Origin: Phenylobacterium sp.
GTDB lineage: Bacteria; Pseudomonadota; Alphaproteobacteria; Caulobacterales; Caulobacteraceae
DNA length: 64,000 nt
NCBI GenBank assembly: GCA_020401865.1
Contig: JADCAS010000018.1
Coordinates: forward strand, 1-64,000
Reading direction: 5' to 3'
This document shows, one piece after another, positions 1-10,000 of this stretch; the stretch's first letter is position 1, and the number at the start of each line of letters is the position of its first letter. The notes beneath the pieces are model-generated. The model was not told the origin of the DNA and did no database searches. It saw only the letters and a program-made list of their open reading frames with translations. A program made the position numbers and the translations under genes.

Positions 1-141
1 ATACTTCTTCGCCGTCGCGCCGCCCGACTTCGCAAGCGTCATCGTGATCGCCGCCGTCAGCGTCGTCTTGCCATGGTCAACGTGACCAATCGTGCCGATG
101 TTGCAATGCGGCTTCGTGCGTTCGAATTTCTCTTTGGCCAT
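1..141 (-). CDS. tuf: Elongation factor Tu (5' end only)
   Basis: The first 47 residues are visible; the gene runs off the left edge. EF-Tu is the GTPase that carries aminoacyl-tRNA to the ribosomal A site. The G1 loop GHVDHGKT lies at residues 19-26, after the usual MAKEKFER start. An AGGA ribosome-binding site precedes the ATG at position 141. tRNA-Gly and tRNA-Tyr follow on the same strand upstream, the order expected for a tRNA-tufB type locus in alphaproteobacteria. Identity is certain; whether this is tufA or tufB cannot be told. Confidence 0.97.
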
Positions 142-168
142 GGGGGTCCTGCGGCGAGTCTAAAGGGT

Positions 169-242
169 TGGAGCGGGTAGCGGGAATCGAACCCGCATCC
201 TCAGCTTGGAAGGCTGCTGCACTACCATTGTGCTATACCCGC
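169..242 (-). tRNA. tRNA-Gly (anticodon TCC)
   Basis: A 71-nt cloverleaf plus encoded CCA. The acceptor stem GCGGGTA pairs with TACCCGC, the anticodon loop is CTTCCAA, and the T arm contains GGTTCGATTCC. It is read from the minus strand, 27 bases upstream of the tuf start, and is probably co-transcribed with tuf and tRNA-Tyr. Confidence 0.96.
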
Positions 243-294
243 AATTAGGCGGCGCTCCTGCGAGCCTCCTGGACTAAGGTTCGGTTCCGGAGCG

Positions 295-380
295 TGGTGG
301 GGGAAGTAGGACTCGAACCTACGAAGGCTTGCGCCAGGGGATTTACAGTCCCCCCCCTTTGCCACTCGGGACATTCCCCC
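295..380 (-). tRNA. tRNA-Tyr (anticodon GTA)
   Basis: A class II tRNA with a long variable arm and encoded CCA, 86 nt in all. The acceptor stem GGGGGAA pairs with TTCCCCC, the anticodon loop is CTGTAAA and the T arm contains GGTTCGAGTCC. It lies upstream of tRNA-Gly and tuf on the same strand and diverges from rlmB. Confidence 0.96.
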
Positions 381-441
381 AGCGCGCCGGACATCCTATC
401 AAGGCCAGGAAACCCGGCCCCAATTTGGAGCGCGTCTTATA

Positions 442-1251
442 GTGGCCTCGCATCCCGAACGCAACGCAGGCCGGAAGCGCCGCGGACCCCCTGTGTCCCC
501 GGCGCCCGGCGGGTCTGGGAAACCCCGGTTTCAGGCGACTTCCGGTGACTGGATCTGGGGCGTTCACGCCGTCGAGGCGGCGCTTTCCAACCCTGCGCGA
601 CCTGCGCCCCGGCGGCTCCTGGCCACGCCGGATCGAGCCCGGGAGCTTGAGCGTCGATTCGGAGCCCTGAAGCGACTCGAGTTGACCGACCCCGCCGGCC
701 TCGCCCGACTCCTGCCGGCTGGCGCCGCCCACCAGGGGCTGGCGCTGGAGGGGCCTGAACCCGAGCCCGTCGACCTGGACGACTTCGCGCCGGAGCCGGG
801 CGCCGTGCTGCTGATGCTGGACCAGGTCACGGATGCGGGAAACGTCGGCGCCATCCTGCGCACGGCCGCCGCCTTCGGCGCCCGCGGGGTGATCCTGCAG
901 GAGCGCCGCGCGCCCCGCCTGTCCGGCGCCCTCGCCAAGGCCGCCGCCGGCGCCGTGGATATCGTGCCGGTCGCAAGGGTCGTGAACCTCTCCCGCGCCC
1001 TGGAACGGCTGTCGGACCTCGGCTGGCGGGCGGTCGGCCTTGACGGAACGGCCAAGCAGGACCTCTCGGAGGTCCTGGACGGAACCCCCGTGGTCCTCGT
1101 GCTGGGCTCAGAGGGTGAAGGCGTCCGCCGGCTCGTCGCCGAGCACTGCGACGAAACCGCCCGCATCCCCATGCCGGGCGGCTTCGAAAGCCTCAATGTG
1201 GCCGCAGCGGCGGCGGTGGCCCTCTACGAGGCCGCCCGCCCCCGCCGCTGA
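442..1251 (+). CDS. rlmB: 23S rRNA 2'-O-methyltransferase, SpoU/TrmH family (RlmB-like)
   Basis: A 269-residue SPOUT-class methyltransferase, probably methylating ribose of a 23S rRNA guanosine (G2251 in E. coli). A basic, probably disordered tail (about residues 1-30) precedes the small substrate-binding domain (about 35-105) and the knotted SpoU domain (about 115-267). Motif 1 has N134 and R140 (DAGNVGAILRT), motif 2 is GSEGEG at 222-227 and motif 3 is SLNVA at 250-254. The start is GTG at 442, with GGAG about 11 bases upstream. It sits back to back with tRNA-Tyr. RlmB is the best guess; another TrmH paralogue is possible. Confidence 0.88.
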   Translation: MASHPERNAGRKRRGPPVSPAPGGSGKPRFQATSGDWIWGVHAVEAALSNPARPAPRRLLATPDRARELERRFGALKRLELTDPAGLARLLPAGAAHQGLALEGPEPEPVDLDDFAPEPGAVLLMLDQVTDAGNVGAILRTAAAFGARGVILQERRAPRLSGALAKAAAGAVDIVPVARVVNLSRALERLSDLGWRAVGLDGTAKQDLSEVLDGTPVVLVLGSEGEGVRRLVAEHCDETARIPMPGGFESLNVAAAAAVALYEAARPRR

Positions 1252-1260
1252 GCCGTGTTG

Positions 1261-2496
1261 TCAGAGCAGGTCGCCGCCCGCCGCCGCCGCCGTGGTCCCG
1301 TCCCGCTCGAAGGCGCGGATCACGTTGCGACCGGTCGTCCAGCGGTGGACCTCGTCCGGTCCATCCACGAGGCGCTGCGAACGGATATGGGTGTACCAGG
1401 CCGCCAGGGGCGTATCGCGGCTATAGCCCAGGGCGCCATGCAGTTGGATGGCGGTGTCCACCACCTTGTGCACCATGTTCGCCAGGAAGACCTTGGCGAT
1501 GGAGTTCTCCTGCCGCAGGTCCATGCCCTTCTCCGCCTTGTAGGCGATGTGCAGGAGCATCAGGCGCGCCATGTAGAGCTCGCTGGCGCAGTCGGCCAGC
1601 ATCCACTGGACGCCCTGCCGCTTGGACAGCTTCTGGCCGAAGGTCTCGCGCGAGGTGACGTGCTTGACGGCCAGGTCCAGGGCCCGCTGGGCCAGGGCCA
1701 CGTTGTGCATGCCATGGCGCAGGCGGCCGTAGGCCAGGCGATGCTGGCCCATGTTGAAGCCATTGCCTTCGCCGCCCAGCAGGTTCTCCGCCGGGACCAC
1801 CAGGTCCTTGATATCGATCTCGGAGTGGCCGCCGCCCATGATGTGCGATAGCGGGCCTTCCGCCGCCATGGTCGGGATATCGCGCTTGATGATGTAGCCG
1901 GGGTTCGGCAGCTCGACGATGAAGGTCGAGTAGCGCTGATGACGGGGCGCCTCGGGATCGGTCATCGCCATGACCAGGGCGAGATCCGCGGCGCTGGCGG
2001 CTGACGAGAACCACTTCTCGCCGTTCAGGACGTAGTTGCCCTTGCCGTCCTTCACCGCCCGGGTCTGCATGCCCGTGGCGTCGGCGCCGGCGGCCTTCTC
2101 GGTCATGGAGTAGCAAACGCGCTTCTCGCCGTTCAGCAGGGGCTTGAGATACTTTTCCTTCTGGAAGTCGGTACCGTGCGCCAGCAGGGTCAGCATGGTG
2201 GCGTCGTCGGGACCCTGGCTGTTCATCGACAGGGCGCCGAGGTGGCTTTCGCCGAGCTCCATCTGGACCAGGGCGTTGGCCAGCGGACCGAGGCCCATGC
2301 CGCCATGCTCTTTGGGGATGAAGGGACTCCACAGGCCCTGAGAGCGCGCCTTCGCCCTGAGTTCGGCCAACACGACCTTGAAGGACTCGCGGTCCACCAG
2401 ACGCTTCTCGGCCGGAATGCATTCCTCGTGCACCCAGCGGCGGACGCGCTCGCGCATCGCCTTTGCATCTTCCGGAATCTCGAAATCGATCGCCAT
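1261..2496 (-). CDS. Acyl-CoA dehydrogenase family protein
   Basis: A 411-residue flavoprotein with the normal acyl-CoA dehydrogenase layout: N-terminal helical domain, central beta domain (YSMTEKAAGADATG, GEKWFSSAA) and C-terminal helical domain. The C-terminal motif DGPDEVHRWTTGR resembles ACAD10/11-like members rather than classical short-chain enzymes. It should oxidise an acyl-CoA to the 2-enoyl-CoA and pass electrons to ETF; chain length cannot be inferred. GGGGAG precedes the ATG. It ends only 10 bases from the convergent rlmB, and an amidohydrolase gene lies upstream on the same strand behind a strong hairpin. Confidence 0.9.
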   Translation of the reverse strand: MAIDFEIPEDAKAMRERVRRWVHEECIPAEKRLVDRESFKVVLAELRAKARSQGLWSPFIPKEHGGMGLGPLANALVQMELGESHLGALSMNSQGPDDATMLTLLAHGTDFQKEKYLKPLLNGEKRVCYSMTEKAAGADATGMQTRAVKDGKGNYVLNGEKWFSSAASAADLALVMAMTDPEAPRHQRYSTFIVELPNPGYIIKRDIPTMAAEGPLSHIMGGGHSEIDIKDLVVPAENLLGGEGNGFNMGQHRLAYGRLRHGMHNVALAQRALDLAVKHVTSRETFGQKLSKRQGVQWMLADCASELYMARLMLLHIAYKAEKGMDLRQENSIAKVFLANMVHKVVDTAIQLHGALGYSRDTPLAAWYTHIRSQRLVDGPDEVHRWTTGRNVIRAFERDGTTAAAAGGDLL

Positions 2497-2538
2497 GGTT
2501 TTCTCCCCTGTTTGTTGGATTCAACTGTGAGGTCGGAC

Positions 2539-2566
2539 GCGTCCGGGGGCAAGGCCCCGGGGACGC
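2539..2566 (-). terminator. Hairpin just after the amidohydrolase stop
   Basis: The arms GCGTCC (2539-2544) and GGACGC (2561-2566) pair, and inside them a G-run (2545-2549) pairs with a C-run (2555-2558). The structure lies directly downstream of the amidohydrolase stop and upstream of the acyl-CoA dehydrogenase ribosome-binding site. There is no clear U-tract, so it may be a transcript-end stabiliser rather than a classical terminator. Confidence 0.4.
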
Positions 2567-2567
2567 C

Positions 2568-3623
2568 TCAGGTCAGATCGACCCGGTAGATTCGCTGCGC
2601 CGACCCGAAGAAGAGAGCGGTCTTCTCTGTGGCCGAAGCCCCCGCGGCCAGCCGCTTGAAGGCGTTCCAGAGGGTCCGGTAGTCACAGGCCCCCAGGTCC
2701 ACCGGGAAGTTGCTTTCGAACATGCACCGGTCCACCCCGAAGGCCTCGATGCAGGTCTCCACATAGGGCCGCCATTCCCGGGCCAGCTGCTCCGACGGCG
2801 CCGGGGGGTCCGACAGGAAGGACGGGAAGGCCGGGAAGGCCATGGCCAGGCCGCCGACCTTGCAGGCCACGTTCGGCAGGGCGGCCAGGGCCTGGATCTT
2901 CTGCCGCCAGGTCCCGAAACGCGCCTCGCGCTGTCCGGTGTAGGCGCCAAGCCCGAGGGGCGTGCCCACGTGGTCAAGGATGATCTGGGTGTCCGGGAAG
3001 GCCTTGGCCAGGTCGACGAGGTCGTCCAGCTGGGGTTCCAGCAGCCAGGTGTCGAAGGACAGGCCGAGGGGCGCCAGCTGGGCGAAGCCCTCGCGGAACC
3101 GTGCGTCCCGGTAGAGGCCCGGGGCGCGTCCCGCCATCGGCCCCAGCACCGCCGGATCTGGGTCCGAGGCGGCGGCGTGTCGGATGCCGCGGAACCGGGG
3201 GCTCGCCGCCATATGGGCCTCAAGGACCCCGCGGGCCGCCGCGCCAAGCGTCAGGTCGACGTGGCCGACGATCGCCGCACAGGCGCGGACATCGCCGTAG
3301 AGTCCGCTCGCCGACATGGCGGCCACGCCATTGACGAACTCGGTCTCACCGACGGGCCGGTAAGCGGGGTCCGCCCCCCGGCGGTACATGGCCCCGCACT
3401 CCATGTAGACCGTCGCCACCACCTTGTGCCCGCTGGTCATGTCGGCCAGCAGTTCGTCGAAGAGATAGCGGGGCGAGAGCCGGATCACCGCCTCGAAGGG
3501 ATGGGACGGCGGTGGAAGCTCGGCGCCGCGGGCGCCCGGCCGGTCCCAGAGGTGGTGGTGCGGATCGATGATCGGCAGGTCCGGCTCGAGGATCGGCTCC
3601 GGAGGGGTCAGGGTCCGGGTCAT
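2568..3623 (-). CDS. TIM-barrel amidohydrolase family protein (PDC-lactonase/AHD type)
   Basis: A 351-residue amidohydrolase of the 2-pyrone-4,6-dicarboxylate lactonase-like (Amidohydro_2) group. The N-terminal metal motif is DPHHHLWD at residues 20-27; later signatures are ILDHVGTPLG and FESNFPVD. Such enzymes hydrolyse lactones or decarboxylate aromatic acids; the substrate is unknown. The start at 3623 is chosen over an upstream in-frame one because GGGAGG sits 9 bases before it and the protein then opens near the metal motif. It is probably cytosolic, as no signal peptide is seen. Confidence 0.85.
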   Translation of the reverse strand: MTRTLTPPEPILEPDLPIIDPHHHLWDRPGARGAELPPPSHPFEAVIRLSPRYLFDELLADMTSGHKVVATVYMECGAMYRRGADPAYRPVGETEFVNGVAAMSASGLYGDVRACAAIVGHVDLTLGAAARGVLEAHMAASPRFRGIRHAAASDPDPAVLGPMAGRAPGLYRDARFREGFAQLAPLGLSFDTWLLEPQLDDLVDLAKAFPDTQIILDHVGTPLGLGAYTGQREARFGTWRQKIQALAALPNVACKVGGLAMAFPAFPSFLSDPPAPSEQLAREWRPYVETCIEAFGVDRCMFESNFPVDLGACDYRTLWNAFKRLAAGASATEKTALFFGSAQRIYRVDLT

Positions 3624-3724
3624 GGGGGCGTCCTCCCTTGGCTTTTCCGCACCTTGCCGACACCCCCGACCCGCCGCAAGCGCGGTGAGGTTGCCGACTG
3701 GCCCGCACCGCGCCAAAAGAGGTC

Positions 3725-4474
3725 ATGCTGGATATCGCCCTCCCCTCCGCCGAAGCCCTGATCGCTCTTGGACAGGTCATCATGATCGACCTGGCCCTCG
3801 CCGGAGACAACGCCGTGGCCGTCGGCCTCGCCGCCGCGGGTCTGCCGGCTGAACAGCGGCGCAAAGCCATCCTTTACGGTCTCATGGCCGCCGTCGCCCT
3901 GCGCCTGGGTCTGGCCGTAGTGACCGTCCAGCTCCTGCAGTTGATCGGCCTTCTCCTCGCCGGCGGCATCCTCCTGCTCTGGGTGTGCTGGAAGATGTGG
4001 CGCGAGCTCCGGGAGGGGCATGAGGCCGAGGCCGCCGAGGCGGCAGAGGCCCTCGAGGAAGCCACAGGCGTCGAGTTCGAGGGTGAGCCCACCACGACGC
4101 CGCGTCCCAAGACCATGCGCCAGGCCATGACGCAGATCCTGCTGGCGGACGTGGCCATGTCCCTGGACAACGTCCTGGCGGTGGCCGGCGCGGCCCGCGA
4201 GCACGTCTGGGTCCTGGTGGTGGGCCTGCTCTTGTCCATCGCCCTAATGGGCCTTGCCGCCACCTGGATCGCCAGCCTTCTCCAGCGCCACCGATGGCTG
4301 GGCTTCCTCGGCCTGGCCATCGTCCTCTACGTCGCCCTGCACATGATCTGGCAGGGTCACCGGACGGTCGTCATCGATCTTCAGCAAACCCCTGCCTACA
4401 ATGCCGCCGCTCCGGACGCCCTCGACATCAGCCCTGAGGAGGAGGCCAGCCGAAAGGCCCTGACCGGCCGGTAG
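3725..4474 (+). CDS. TerC/YjbE family integral membrane protein
   Basis: A 249-residue multi-span membrane protein with the two acidic transmembrane motifs of the TerC/YjbE family: DLALAGDNAVAVG (from residue 22) and DVAMSLDNVLAVAG (in the second half), joined by a charged loop rich in Glu/Ala. The family is linked to metal-ion handling, including Mn export or metallation of secreted enzymes. A yybP-ykoY Mn riboswitch, often found before such genes, was not seen. The stop lies one base from the convergent metG stop. Confidence 0.88.
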   Translation: MLDIALPSAEALIALGQVIMIDLALAGDNAVAVGLAAAGLPAEQRRKAILYGLMAAVALRLGLAVVTVQLLQLIGLLLAGGILLLWVCWKMWRELREGHEAEAAEAAEALEEATGVEFEGEPTTTPRPKTMRQAMTQILLADVAMSLDNVLAVAGAAREHVWVLVVGLLLSIALMGLAATWIASLLQRHRWLGFLGLAIVLYVALHMIWQGHRTVVIDLQQTPAYNAAAPDALDISPEEEASRKALTGR

Positions 4475-4475
4475 C

Positions 4476-6251
4476 TCAGTCGGCCATTGGTCCGCCGAAA
4501 CGGGCGCGCCAGGCCTCGACCTGCTCGGCCTCAACCTTGCGGAACAGGACGTCCGGCGCCCGCACCTCCCGCCCAGCGGGCAGGAGATCAAGGGCGACTG
4601 CAGGGTACGGCCAGGGGGCGTCCTGGGACTCGCCCACGGCCTTCGCCACAACCTCGCAGGTGAAGGGGATGAAGGGCCGGGAAACCCGCGCGAAGAGCGC
4701 CACAAGGTTCAGGCCCATCCACACGGAGACCGCCGCCCGGTCGCGATCGGTCTTGACCGCCGTCCAGGGGGCGGCCTCGGTCAGGTACTGGTTGCCCAGC
4801 ACCCAGAGCTGGCGCAGGGCCTGGGCGGACTTGCGCATCTCCAGAGCCTCGAGCTGCGCTGTCAGGTCGGCCAGCTTCTCGGCCACGTCGGCGCGCAGCC
4901 GGGCCTCCAGGGGCCCTTCCTCCCCACCGTCGGGGACCTTCCCGTCGAAGCGGCTTTCGGTGAAACGCAGGATTCGATTGATGAAGTTGCCGAAGACGTC
5001 GGCCAGGTCGGCGTTCACCTGGGCCTGGAACTGCTCCCAGACAAAGCTTGCGTCGGACCCCTCAGGCGCATTGGCGATGATCCACCAGCGCCAGTAATCC
5101 GCAGGCAGGAGCTCCAGGGCCTGGTCCATGAAGACCCCGCGCTGCTGGGAGGTCGAGAAGCGGCCGCCGTAATAGTCCAGCCAGTTGAAGCCCTTCAGAC
5201 GGTCGACCAGCTTCCAGGGAGTGTTCGAGGCCGGCGTCCAGGCGCCGTCCGGGCCCAGCCGCTCATTCACGCCGATCAGGGTGCAGGGGAAGCCCACCGT
5301 GTGGAACGGCACGTTGTCCTTGCCCATGAACTGGACATAGGTGACGTCCGAGGCGGCCTCGCCGCGCCACCAGCGCTCCCAGTCGGCGCCGGTCGCGTCC
5401 GCCCACTCCCGGGTGGCGCCGATATACTCGATCGGCGCATCGAACCAGACATAGAAGACCTTGCCCTTCAGTCCCTCAACGTCGGGGCGCTGACCATCAG
5501 GGTTGGGGCCCCAGTCGGCGGCGTTGACCGGCACGCCCCACTCCAGGTCGCGGGTGATCCCCCGGTCCTGGAGGCCCTCGTCCAGCCATTTGAGCGCGAT
5601 GGAGGTGACCAGCAGGGGCCAGCTCGCCTTCTTGCCCTCGATCCAGGCGCGTAGCCGCTCGGCGAACAGGCTCTGCCTCAGGAAGAGGTGCTTGGAGGGC
5701 CGGATTTCGATGTCGTCCGACCCGGAGACCGCCGAGCGTGGCTGGATCAGGTCCGCCGGGTCCAGCACGCGCGTGCAGTTCTCGCACTGGTCCCCACGAG
5801 CGGCGGCGTAGCCGCAGTGCGGACAGGTTCCGATGACGTAACGATCCGGCAGAAAGCGACGGTCGGCGTTGGAATAGACCTGCTGGGTGACGCGCTCCTC
5901 GATGAAGCCGCTCTCCCAGAGCTGGCGCGCCATGGCCTGGGTCATGTCCCGGTTCTGGGGTGAGGACGACCGCCCGAAATGGTCCCAGGAGAGGCCGAAG
6001 CCGGCGGCGAGCCGGGCCTGGACCTCGTGTTGCTGGCGACAGAAGGATGCGACGTCGATCCCCGCCGCGGCGGCGGCCAGCTCGGTTGGCGTGCCGTGCT
6101 CGTCCGTGGCGCAGATGTAGAGGGTTTCCAGCCCCTGGGCGCGCTTGAAGCGGGCATAGACATCCGCCGGCAGCATGGATCCCGCCAGGGTCCCCAGGTG
6201 CTTGATCCCGTTGATATAGGGCAAGGCCGAGGTGATGAGGATGCGGGTCAT
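4476..6251 (-). CDS. metG: Methionyl-tRNA synthetase
   Basis: A 591-residue class I synthetase charging tRNA-Met. The HIGH-equivalent is HLGT at residues 18-21, after ALPYING. One zinc knot has Cys 143, 146, 156 and 159 (CPHC...CENC). The KMSKS-equivalent is RFSTS at 364-368, a diverged form with Thr at the usual second lysine. An anticodon-binding helical domain follows; no C-terminal tRNA-binding appendix is present. The sequence belongs to the archaeal/eukaryote-like MetRS branch that several alphaproteobacteria carry. It is convergent with the TerC gene and diverges from tRNA-Thr. Confidence 0.96.
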   Translation of the reverse strand: MTRILITSALPYINGIKHLGTLAGSMLPADVYARFKRAQGLETLYICATDEHGTPTELAAAAAGIDVASFCRQQHEVQARLAAGFGLSWDHFGRSSSPQNRDMTQAMARQLWESGFIEERVTQQVYSNADRRFLPDRYVIGTCPHCGYAAARGDQCENCTRVLDPADLIQPRSAVSGSDDIEIRPSKHLFLRQSLFAERLRAWIEGKKASWPLLVTSIALKWLDEGLQDRGITRDLEWGVPVNAADWGPNPDGQRPDVEGLKGKVFYVWFDAPIEYIGATREWADATGADWERWWRGEAASDVTYVQFMGKDNVPFHTVGFPCTLIGVNERLGPDGAWTPASNTPWKLVDRLKGFNWLDYYGGRFSTSQQRGVFMDQALELLPADYWRWWIIANAPEGSDASFVWEQFQAQVNADLADVFGNFINRILRFTESRFDGKVPDGGEEGPLEARLRADVAEKLADLTAQLEALEMRKSAQALRQLWVLGNQYLTEAAPWTAVKTDRDRAAVSVWMGLNLVALFARVSRPFIPFTCEVVAKAVGESQDAPWPYPAVALDLLPAGREVRAPDVLFRKVEAEQVEAWRARFGGPMAD

Positions 6252-6370
6252 GGGGCTCTCGTAATGAGGAGGCGCGAAGCCGGCGCTTATAGGGCGCCGT
6301 TTGGCGGGAACAAAGCGCGACGCCGTTCTTGGTTGTCGGCGCGCCCAGGTTCTGGCATCGGAGCGCCCGG

Positions 6371-6446
6371 GCCGGCTTAGCTCAGCTGGTAGAGCAGCGG
6401 TTTTGTAAACCGAAGGTCACGGGTTCGAGTCCTGTAGCCGGCACCA
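6371..6446 (+). tRNA. tRNA-Thr (anticodon TGT)
   Basis: A complete 76-nt tRNA with encoded CCA. The acceptor stem GCCGGCT pairs with AGCCGGC, the anticodon loop is TTTGTAA, and the T arm contains GGTTCGAGTCC. It lies in the metG-cytochrome gap on the plus strand and ends 49 bases before the cytochrome start. Confidence 0.97.
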
Positions 6447-6495
6447 TGTGTCATCGCCCAGGCCAGTCTGCTGGTCACTTGTCCCGGAGTCGCCC

Positions 6496-6999
6496 ATGTC
6501 CGCCGACCGCCCGCTTATCGCCATCGCGCTTCTGGCCGCCCTCGCCCTGGCGGCCTGTGGACGTCCGACGTCTGATGGAGAGACGCCGGAGACCGGCGGG
6601 GTGGAGAAGGCCGCGTCCGCGCCTCTGACCGAGGCCCAGAAGGCGGCCCTGCTTGCGGAACTCCCCGAACCCTACCGCAGCGCCGACCTGGAAAGGGGTG
6701 AAGCGCTCTACGCCATGTGCCGCTCCTGCCACACCTACGTCGAGGGCGGCGCCAACCTCACCGGACCGAACCTCTGGGGCACCTTCGGTGTAAAGGCCGC
6801 CCACATCGCCGGATTCAACTACTCGGACGCCCTGAGGGAATCGGGCCTCACCTGGGACGCCGCGACCATGGACAAATGGATCGAGAACCCGCGCGGCCTC
6901 GTGGAAGGCACCAAGATGTCCTACGTGGGCATGAAATTGCCTGAGGACCGGGCGGCGCTCGTCGCCTGGCTCAAGGTCAACACCAGTCCCGCGAAGTAG
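6496..6999 (+). CDS. Lipid-anchored c-type cytochrome
   Basis: A 167-residue class I cytochrome c. A lipoprotein signal ends at C21 (lipobox LAAC); the haem motif is CRSCH at 75-79, and M141 in GTKMSYVG is the likely axial ligand. It should sit in the periplasm, tethered to the inner membrane, and shuttle electrons between a quinol oxidoreductase and a terminal oxidase, like membrane-anchored CycM-type cytochromes. The ATG at 6496 has GGAG 9 bases upstream; an upstream in-frame ATG would bury the signal peptide. It is convergent with the RND pump genes. Confidence 0.9.
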   Translation: MSADRPLIAIALLAALALAACGRPTSDGETPETGGVEKAASAPLTEAQKAALLAELPEPYRSADLERGEALYAMCRSCHTYVEGGANLTGPNLWGTFGVKAAHIAGFNYSDALRESGLTWDAATMDKWIENPRGLVEGTKMSYVGMKLPEDRAALVAWLKVNTSPAK

Positions 7000-7006
7000 G
7001 CCGGGT

Positions 7007-10000
7007 CTACTCCGCCGGCCGGACGGTCTCTTCCATCTCGAAGGCTGCGATCCTCCGGGCCCGTGTTTCGGGCGGCTGGGTGAAGCGGGCGAGCAGGTTG
7101 TAAAAGACCGGAACGATGAAGATCGTCAGCAAGGTCGAGAAGATCGCGCCGAAGAAGATGACCACCCCGATGGTCTTGCGCGACTCGCCACCCGCGCCGC
7201 CCCACAGGATCAGCGGCACGGCCCCCGCGGCGGCGGCGATGGATGTCATGATAATCGGACGGAGCCGGACAACCGAGCTCTCGATCACCGCCTCGCGGAC
7301 GGAACGACCTTCGTCCCGTAACTGGTTGGCGAACTCGACGATGAGAATCCCGTTCTTGGCGGCGATCCCCACCAACATGATCAGGCCGATCTGGCTGTAG
7401 GTGTTCAGGGTCGAGTCGCTGATCAGCAGGCCGAACAGGCCGCCCAGGGCCGCCACCGGGACCGTCAGCATGATCACCAGGGGATGGACCCAGCTCTCGA
7501 ACTGGGCCGCGAGGACCAGAAAGACGAGGATCAGGGCCAGGGCGAGGGCGCCGTAGACCGCCGCGCCGCCCTCCAGGTAATCGCGCGCCAGTCCGCCCCA
7601 CTTCACCGTCATTCCGGGCCGCTTGTCGATCTCCGCCTGGAAGAAGTCGACCGCCTCGCCCACCGTGTAGCCTGGGTTCAGCTGCACCGAGAGGGTGATC
7701 GCCCTGAGCCGGTCCACACGGTCGCGACTCGGCGTGTCGCCCCGGATTTCGGTCGTTACGAGAGCAGACAGAGGCACAGTCGCGCCGGACGCTGCGCGGA
7801 CATAGACGTTTCTCAGGTCGGACTGGTTCACGCGCTGGGGCCTATCGGCCTGAAGAATGACATCGTACTCCTGCCCCCCTCGGATGTAGGTTGTCGTCCT
7901 CCGGGAGCCGAACAGAGTTTCCACCGCGCGTCCGACCGCCTGGGCCGAGACGCCCAGCTGGGCCGCCTTTTCGCGATCGACCTGCACCAGTAGCCGCGGC
8001 GAGGTGGGTTCGTAGTCCAAACGGGGCCTCGAGAGGCCGGGATTAGTCCGGGCCGCCGCCATCAGCGGCTGAATAGCGCGCTCGATCTGCGGGTACTCAT
8101 CGCCCAGAACGATTACGCTGACGCTCGAGCCTCCGCCGCCACCCCCAGCGCTACGCTGGATGGAAGGGCGGACGGAGGCGATGACTCTGGCGGAGGTGAT
8201 GGCGCCATATTCGCGGTTCAGCTGCGCCGCCAGGTCCTGCGACGAGATCTCATGCACTCGCGTGTCTGGCAGACCGGCATTGGCGCCGCCGGAGCTGAAC
8301 TGGCTGCGCCCGAAACTGGGGACGCTCAAGGTGTATCGCTCGATCACTCCCTCCTTCAGCAGGGAAAGCAGCCGCTTCTCCACCGCCTGCGAGGCCGGAA
8401 GGATATAGTCGTAGCCGGCCCCCTCCGGACCCTGGATCGAGATGTCCACCCGCCCCCGGTCCTCCGTCGGGACAAGCTCTTTGGGAATGATCACAGCAAG
8501 TCCCACCGCCACCAGGCCCATCACCACGATGAGGCTACCGGCCGAGACCGATGAAACCGCCATCCGACCCGGGGCCAGCAGGGCTTCCAGCGAGGCCTGG
8601 TAGGAGCGCTTGAGGGCGTCCATCGCCGCATTGACGCCGCGGGTCATGGGGCCGCCGGTCCGCGCCGGTCGCAGGAGGACGGAACCCAGCATCGGCGACA
8701 GGCTGAGGGCGAGTAGGGCCGAGAAGACCACGGCCGCAGCGACCGAGACGGCCAGCTCGACGAACAGCCGGCCGGTAAATCCCGGCATGAACATCAGCGG
8801 GGCGAAGACCGAGATGAGCACCACCGTGGTGGCGACCACCGCGAAGAAGACCTGCCGCGCGCCTCTCTGGGCGGCGATGAGCGGGGGCTCGCCCTCGTCG
8901 ATCCTTCGCTGGATGTTCTCCACCACCACAATAGCGTCGTCGACCACCAGGCCTATCGCCAGCACCAGGGCCAGCAGGGTCAACAGGTTGACGGAAAAGC
9001 CCAGGCCCGCGAGCACGATGAAGGTCGACAGGATGCAGATCGGGGCCACCACTGAAGGCACCACCGCCGAGCGCCAGGAGCCGAGGAAGAGCAGATTCAC
9101 CAGCGCCACAAGGGCCAGCGCCATGGCCATGGTGATCCACACCTCCTCGAGGGCGTGGCGGGTGAAGGAGGTGAAGTCCACCGACACCTCGATCTTGGTT
9201 CCGGGCGGCAGGCTGCGGTTGATCTCGCGGAGCTGCTCACGGATGCCGTCGGAAATCTCCAGGTCATTGGCCTGGGACTGGCGGAAGACGGCCATGCCCA
9301 CCTGGTCGTTCCCATTGGAACGGAACAGGCGGCGACGCTCGTCGGGGCCCTCCTCGATGCGCGCCAGGTCGCCGAGGCGAACCACGTAGGCGTTGGGATT
9401 TGCGGCGCTGGAGGCGACAGAAGAGGGAGAGGCGGCGGCTCCCGCCGCGGCTGCCGAGGAGCCGAGGGCGCCCTGCTGGCCGGCGGCTGTGCTGGCCGCG
9501 CGGCTGGCGCCCGACGGGGCGACTGGAAGCTGAGCGAAGTCCTCCGGCGTCGCATATCCCCGGGCCACCCGGATCGTGAAATCCTTGGACGGCGCCTCAA
9601 GAGCGCCCGCCGGCAGCTCCAGGTTCTGCGCCCGCAGGGCGGTCTCCACGTCGTCCACTGTGATCCCGCGGGCCGCCATCGCCATGGGATCAAGCCAGAT
9701 GCGCATCGCGTAGACTTGGGCGCCCCCCAGTCCGACCTGGGCGACCCCGGGCACTGTCGACAGGCGCTCCACCAGGTACCGGTTGGCATAATCCGTCAGC
9801 TGAAGCCGGTTCAACGTCCTCGATGTCAGGCTGAGGAACATGATCGGCGAGTCGTCAGCATTCGCCTTGGCGATCTGCGGGGGATCGGCCTGATCCGGCA
9901 GCAGGGGCGTGACCCGGCTGACCGCATCGCGCACATCGTTCGCGGCGTCGTCGAGATTACGGTCCAGGGTGAAGGAGATCGAAATCCGGCTTCCCCCGTC

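Noticed and set aside
3624..3724. Possible yybP-ykoY Mn riboswitch before the TerC/YjbE gene
   Set aside because: The conserved core sequences were not found and the 101-base gap is too short and lacks the paired elements.
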